A DNA stretch of 7,968 nucleotides, from contig CACYJD010000066.1 of NCBI GenBank assembly GCA_902774655.1, forward strand, positions 1 through 7,968. The letters are read 5' to 3'. Source of the DNA: an uncultured Erysipelotrichaceae bacterium (GTDB taxonomy: Bacteria > Bacillota_I > Bacilli_A > RFN20 > CAG-826). The notes under the pieces were generated by a model that was not told the DNA's origin, made no database searches, and was given only the letters and a program-made list of their open reading frames with translations. Below are positions 5,358 through 7,968 of this stretch, piece after piece; positions within the stretch are counted from its first letter, which is position 1, and each line of letters starts with the position of its first letter. The position numbers and the translations under genes are program-made.

Positions 5358-6664
5358 TGGCTTTAGGTGTCGTTGCAATTATTGGAAGTCCTAACGTAGG
5401 TAAATCTACGATTTATAATCGTATTGTTGGTCGTAGAAGAGCTATCGTTGATGACCAACCAGGTGTTACTAGAGATAGACTCTATGAGACAACTAGTTGG
5501 TTAGATAGAGATTTTCGTATTATTGATACTGGTGGTATTGAGATTGCAAATAGACCATTTCAAGAACAAATTAGAATGCAGGCTGAAATCGCCATTGAGG
5601 AAGCTGATGTTATAGTTTTTGTTTGTGACGCTAAGCGTGGTGTTTCAAATGATGACCGTTTAGTAGCAAAAATGCTACACAAATCAGGTAAACCTGTTGT
5701 TTTAGCGGTTAATAAAGTTGATAACTTTGAAACTAGTTTTGAGATTAACCAATTCTATTCTTTAGGACTTGGTGAACCTATTCCTACTAGTGGTGAACAT
5801 GGTATTGGAACTGGTGATATTTTAGATGCGATTGTTAAAGTTTTACCTAAAGAAGAGGAAGAAAAGTACGATGACGCTATTACTTTTAGTATCATTGGTA
5901 GGCCAAATGTAGGTAAATCGTCATTAGCAAACGCTATATTAAATAAAGAAAGAGTAATTGTTAGTGATATTGTCGGTACTACTAGAGATTCTGTTGATAC
6001 TCCATTTTCAAAAGATGGTATTAATTACGTATGCATTGATACGGCAGGTTTACAAAAACGCGGTAAGGTCTATGAAGCAGTCGATAAGTATAGTGTTTTA
6101 AGAGCGCTATCCGCTATTGATAGATCTGAAATCGTATTATTTGTTATTGATGCGGATACCGGAATTATTGAACAAGATAAACATGTTGTGGGATATGCTG
6201 TTGATCGTAAAAAAGCTATCGTTATTGTAGTTAATAAGTGGGACCTCGTAAAAAGGGAACAAAACACCCAAGCCGAATTCGAAAAAAAGATACGAAAAGA
6301 ATTCCAGTTCATTGACTATGCGCCAATTATTTTTGTGTCTGCTAAAAACAAGACAAAAATTGAAAGAGTTTTTGAATCAATTGCGAAAGTCCACGAGGCA
6401 TATGACCGTCAAATTACAACCTCAGTTTTAAATGATGTTATTCAAGATGCACAATTAATGAATGAGGCTCCTGATTTCAATGGTGGTAGATTAAAAATAT
6501 ATTTCGCGAACCAAGCTAATTCGTGCCCACCTTCATTTGTTCTGTTTGTCAACAAGCCTAAGTATGCACACTTTTCATATTTAAGATATATCGAGAACAG
6601 ATTAAGAGATGCGTTTGACCTTGATGGCACTCCAATTGAGCTTGTTTTGCGACAACGGGTGTAA
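5357..6664 (+). CDS. der: Der (EngA), double-GTPase ribosome assembly factor
   Basis: A complete 435-residue protein of typical length. Der binds the 50S subunit during its maturation. GTPase domain 1 has GSPNVGKS (10-17), GVTRD (36-40), DTGG (57-60) and NKVD (119-122). Domain 2 has GRPNVGKS (181-188), GTTRD (207-211), DTAG (228-231), NKWD (293-296) and SAK (328-330). The KH-like C-terminal domain (about 353-435) contains RLKIYFANQ, CPPSFVLFVN, HFSYLRYIENRLR and the TPIELVLR ending. In domain 1 the G5 motif reads SGEHGIG instead of the usual SAEHGxG, a mild change. The ATG shares one base with the cmk stop (TAATG) and AGGA lies at 5348-5351, so der is probably translated by coupling to cmk. 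That matters if cmk is really broken, since the downstream cmk frame would need to stay translated. No terminator follows. Confidence 0.97.
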   Translation: MALGVVAIIGSPNVGKSTIYNRIVGRRRAIVDDQPGVTRDRLYETTSWLDRDFRIIDTGGIEIANRPFQEQIRMQAEIAIEEADVIVFVCDAKRGVSNDDRLVAKMLHKSGKPVVLAVNKVDNFETSFEINQFYSLGLGEPIPTSGEHGIGTGDILDAIVKVLPKEEEEKYDDAITFSIIGRPNVGKSSLANAILNKERVIVSDIVGTTRDSVDTPFSKDGINYVCIDTAGLQKRGKVYEAVDKYSVLRALSAIDRSEIVLFVIDADTGIIEQDKHVVGYAVDRKKAIVIVVNKWDLVKREQNTQAEFEKKIRKEFQFIDYAPIIFVSAKNKTKIERVFESIAKVHEAYDRQITTSVLNDVIQDAQLMNEAPDFNGGRLKIYFANQANSCPPSFVLFVNKPKYAHFSYLRYIENRLRDAFDLDGTPIELVLRQRV

Positions 6665-6726
6665 TAATTTTTCCTAGAAATATCAAGGGTTTGTGATTAA
6701 ACTATATAAATGGGGAGGGTAAGACA

Positions 6727-6999
6727 ATGAATAAAACAGATTTAATTTTAGAAGTTGCTGAAAGAACAGACGTTGCTAGAAGCGATGCAGAAGCAGTTAT
6801 TGAAGAAGCAATCTCTTTAATTCAAAAGAAGCTAGAAAAAGGTGAGGATGTAAAATTATCTGGATTTGGTATTTTCTCAAAGAAAGTTCGTAAGGCTCGT
6901 AAAGGTACAAATCCTTCCAGTCACCAAGTTATCGAAATTCCAGAAACATCCACAATCGTCTTCAGACCTAGCAAGTTATTAAAAGAAAAACTAAATTAG
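6727..6999 (+). CDS. hup: HU-family DNA-binding protein
   Basis: A 90-residue histone-like protein that bends and compacts DNA as a dimer. It begins with the family's MNKTDLI and continues with the DAE helix, GEDVKLSGFGIF (39-50), the basic strand KKVRKARKG (52-60), the arm tip with intercalating P63 in NP, and FRPSKLLKEKLN at the end. The arm normally reads NPxTGExI; here it is NPSSHQVIEIP, so the glycine at the tip is lost, although the length is kept. A very strong ribosome site (GGGGAGGG, 6712-6719) lies 8 bases before the ATG, as expected for an abundant protein. In Bacillus, hbs also lies downstream of cmk and der, so this order is a compressed version of the same neighbourhood. It may have its own promoter (TATAAA at 6705-6710, with no clear -35) or be read from der. 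Confidence 0.96.
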   Translation: MNKTDLILEVAERTDVARSDAEAVIEEAISLIQKKLEKGEDVKLSGFGIFSKKVRKARKGTNPSSHQVIEIPETSTIVFRPSKLLKEKLN

Positions 7000-7017
7000 T
7001 TAATTCTACTTACCTAT

Positions 7018-7039
7018 GGGCGCGTGATGCGCCCTTTTT
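7018..7039 (+). terminator. Intrinsic terminator after hup
   Basis: GGGCGC (7018-7023) pairs with GCGCCC (7029-7034) around GTGAT, followed by TTTTT. This is a strong GC stem in AT-rich DNA, 18 bases after the hup stop. It separates the cmk-der-hup unit from the nucleotidyltransferase gene. Confidence 0.93.
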
Positions 7040-7055
7040 AATTAACTGAAAACGA

Positions 7056-7061
7056 TATAAA
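7056..7061 (+). promoter_or_regulatory. Possible -10 box directly ahead of the nucleotidyltransferase gene
   Basis: TATAAA ends 8 bases before the ATG at 7070. The gene lies just after a terminator, so it needs its own promoter. There is no Shine-Dalgarno and no recognisable -35. If this is the -10 box, the mRNA would have almost no leader. Confidence 0.35.
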
Positions 7062-7069
7062 ATATTTGT

Positions 7070-7684
7070 ATGTTAAAACTTTCGATTTTCGATAAATTAT
7101 CAACACTGTTTAATAAGAACGGATTTAGGCTTTATATCATCGGTGGAACTAGCCGCGATCTTTTATTAAATGAAGATGTTGATGATTATGATTTTGTAAC
7201 GGATGCTACACCTTTAGAAATGAGGGAGTTTTTACCTGATGCAAACTATCGCTTTGAAAAGTTTGGGACAGTTAGACTTAAAATTGATAGTAATCACGTT
7301 GATATCACTACATTAAGAAAAGAATCTAGTTATAGTGATGCTAGACATCCAAGTAAAATTGAATTCACTAAATCAATTGATGAAGATTATAAAAGAAGAG
7401 ATTTCACTATAAACGCTATTTATATTGATGAATCATACAATGTAATTGATAAATGTGGCGGGGTTGATGATCTTAATAAAGGCATTATTAGATTTATAGG
7501 CGACCCTCAAAAAAGAATTGAAGAAGATCCACTTAGAATACTTAGAGCAGAAAGATTTAAAGAAAGATTTAATTTTGAATATGCAGGTAATTTAGGGGAC
7601 CTCTTGCGGGAAAATTATCATTTATTAGATAAACTAAACCCTGAAAAGATTAAAGAAGAGAAAAGAAAATTTAAGACTAAATAG
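7070..7684 (+). CDS. Short CCA-type tRNA nucleotidyltransferase (class II head domain)
   Basis: A 204-residue protein with the catalytic head of the class II tRNA nucleotidyltransferase/poly(A) polymerase family, which adds CCA to tRNA 3' ends from CTP and ATP. Motifs in order are GG..RDLLL with DDYDF (25-42; D39 and D41 bind the metals), motif B RRDFTINAI (109-117), GGVDDLNKGIIRFIGD (130-145), and the nucleotide-selecting EEDPLRILRAERF (151-163; D153 and R156). NPEKIKEEKRKF (190-201) resembles the neck motif E, after which the protein stops. Usual family members have about 390-450 residues, so the body and tail domains that grip tRNA are absent. The other forward frames close within about 30 bases of the stop, and dnaD starts 48 bases later, so this is not a simple frameshift. 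It may be a true deletion, a CC- or A-adding half enzyme, or a reduced enzyme of this lineage. No Shine-Dalgarno precedes ATG 7070. Confidence 0.85.
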   Translation: MLKLSIFDKLSTLFNKNGFRLYIIGGTSRDLLLNEDVDDYDFVTDATPLEMREFLPDANYRFEKFGTVRLKIDSNHVDITTLRKESSYSDARHPSKIEFTKSIDEDYKRRDFTINAIYIDESYNVIDKCGGVDDLNKGIIRFIGDPQKRIEEDPLRILRAERFKERFNFEYAGNLGDLLRENYHLLDKLNPEKIKEEKRKFKTK

Positions 7685-7694
7685 GTCATAGCTC

Positions 7695-7722
7695 TTGAAT
7701 TATTCAAAGAATAAAGTAAGAT
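7695..7722 (+). promoter_or_regulatory. Predicted promoter of dnaD
   Basis: TTGAAT (7695-7700) and TAAGAT (7717-7722) are separated by 16 bases, a reasonable sigma-A-type promoter. Transcription would begin around 7729, only a few bases before the dnaD ATG at 7733. The -35 is part of an inverted repeat TTGAAT-T-ATTCAA (7695-7707), a possible operator. Confidence 0.45.
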
Positions 7723-7732
7723 ATTTAACACT

Positions 7733-7968
7733 ATGAATAGAGCTCAGATTGATGCATTAGACTTTACATACTTATTACTTGAATACTATAAGAAATTTCA
7801 TATTTCTGAAAATGAGTTATCAGTAATTTTAATGATTGAGCATTTAATTGCCCAAAATAACAATTTAGTTACACCTGATTTGTTATCTTTAAAAATGAGT
7901 TTATCAACATCTGAGATTGATAAGATTTTTGTTGAACTTATCAATAAGGGATTCTTAAATTTTGATCC
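7733..7968 (+). CDS. dnaD: DnaD-like replication initiation protein, 5' part
   Basis: The first 78 codons of a gene that runs off the window end, open throughout. The translation begins MNRAQIDALDFTYLLLEYY and matches the N-terminal winged-helix domain of DnaD: LLLEYYKKFHISENEL, a mid-helix LIAQNN, TPDLLSLKMSLSTSEIDKI and FVELINKGFLNFD. In Bacillus, DnaD acts with DnaB and DnaI to load the replicative helicase at the origin and at stalled forks. The C-terminal ssDNA-binding domain would lie outside the window. No Shine-Dalgarno precedes ATG 7733, and the predicted promoter leaves almost no leader. cca and dnaD are also neighbours at a distance in Bacillus, with several genes between them that are absent here. 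The alternative is a DnaB/DnaD-like phage-type protein, but the chromosomal setting favours DnaD. Confidence 0.88.
   Translation, partial: MNRAQIDALDFTYLLLEYYKKFHISENELSVILMIEHLIAQNNNLVTPDLLSLKMSLSTSEIDKIFVELINKGFLNFD

Noticed and set aside
7500..7684. Frameshift as the cause of the short nucleotidyltransferase
   Set aside because: The other forward frames hit stops within about 30 bases and there are only 48 bases before dnaD, far too few for a body and tail domain.

Overview
The window reads as chromosomal housekeeping DNA from a low-G+C, Gram-positive bacterium of the Bacilli/Mollicutes-related branch, plausibly an uncultured gut lineage. The support is AT-rich codon use, genes packed with short gaps or overlaps, good Shine-Dalgarno sites at several genes, a FMN riboswitch ahead of an ECF riboflavin transporter, a lipobox lipoprotein, a DnaD replication protein, and a compressed version of the cmk-der-HU order known from Bacillus. 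TGG encodes tryptophan throughout and no intact gene has an in-frame TGA, so the standard code fits. No rRNA, tRNA, CRISPR array, insertion sequence or phage gene is visible.

Layout. Positions 1-1477 (+) hold the 3' end of mnmG overlapping rsmG, the usual translation-accuracy pair (tRNA wobble and 16S rRNA modification). Positions 1495-2346 (+) are a separate unit: promoter, FMN riboswitch, attenuator, then ribU. Positions 2345-4297 are on the minus strand: a 56-residue ferredoxin with its own control region and terminator, and a secreted lipoprotein of the CotH kinase family. From 4418 the plus strand resumes with a membrane segment fused to a frameshifted cmk, der starting on the cmk stop codon, hup with a strong terminator, a short CCA-type tRNA nucleotidyltransferase, and the beginning of dnaD.

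The oddest part is 4418-5357. A small single-pass membrane protein runs in frame into cytidylate kinase exactly at the normal Cmk start methionine. About 270 bases later Cmk loses about 29 bases and changes frame, which removes part of the CMP-binding region. The second oddity is the nucleotidyltransferase: its catalytic head is complete, but it ends at about half the usual length. Other points worth a second look are the mutually exclusive pairings of the riboswitch, a Fur/PerR-like palindrome over the ferredoxin -10 box, and several genes without Shine-Dalgarno sites whose promoter-like boxes lie almost against the start codon.

I found no convincing multi-gene novel system. The interest lies in gene decay or fusion, in regulation, and in the CotH lipoprotein of unknown substrate.
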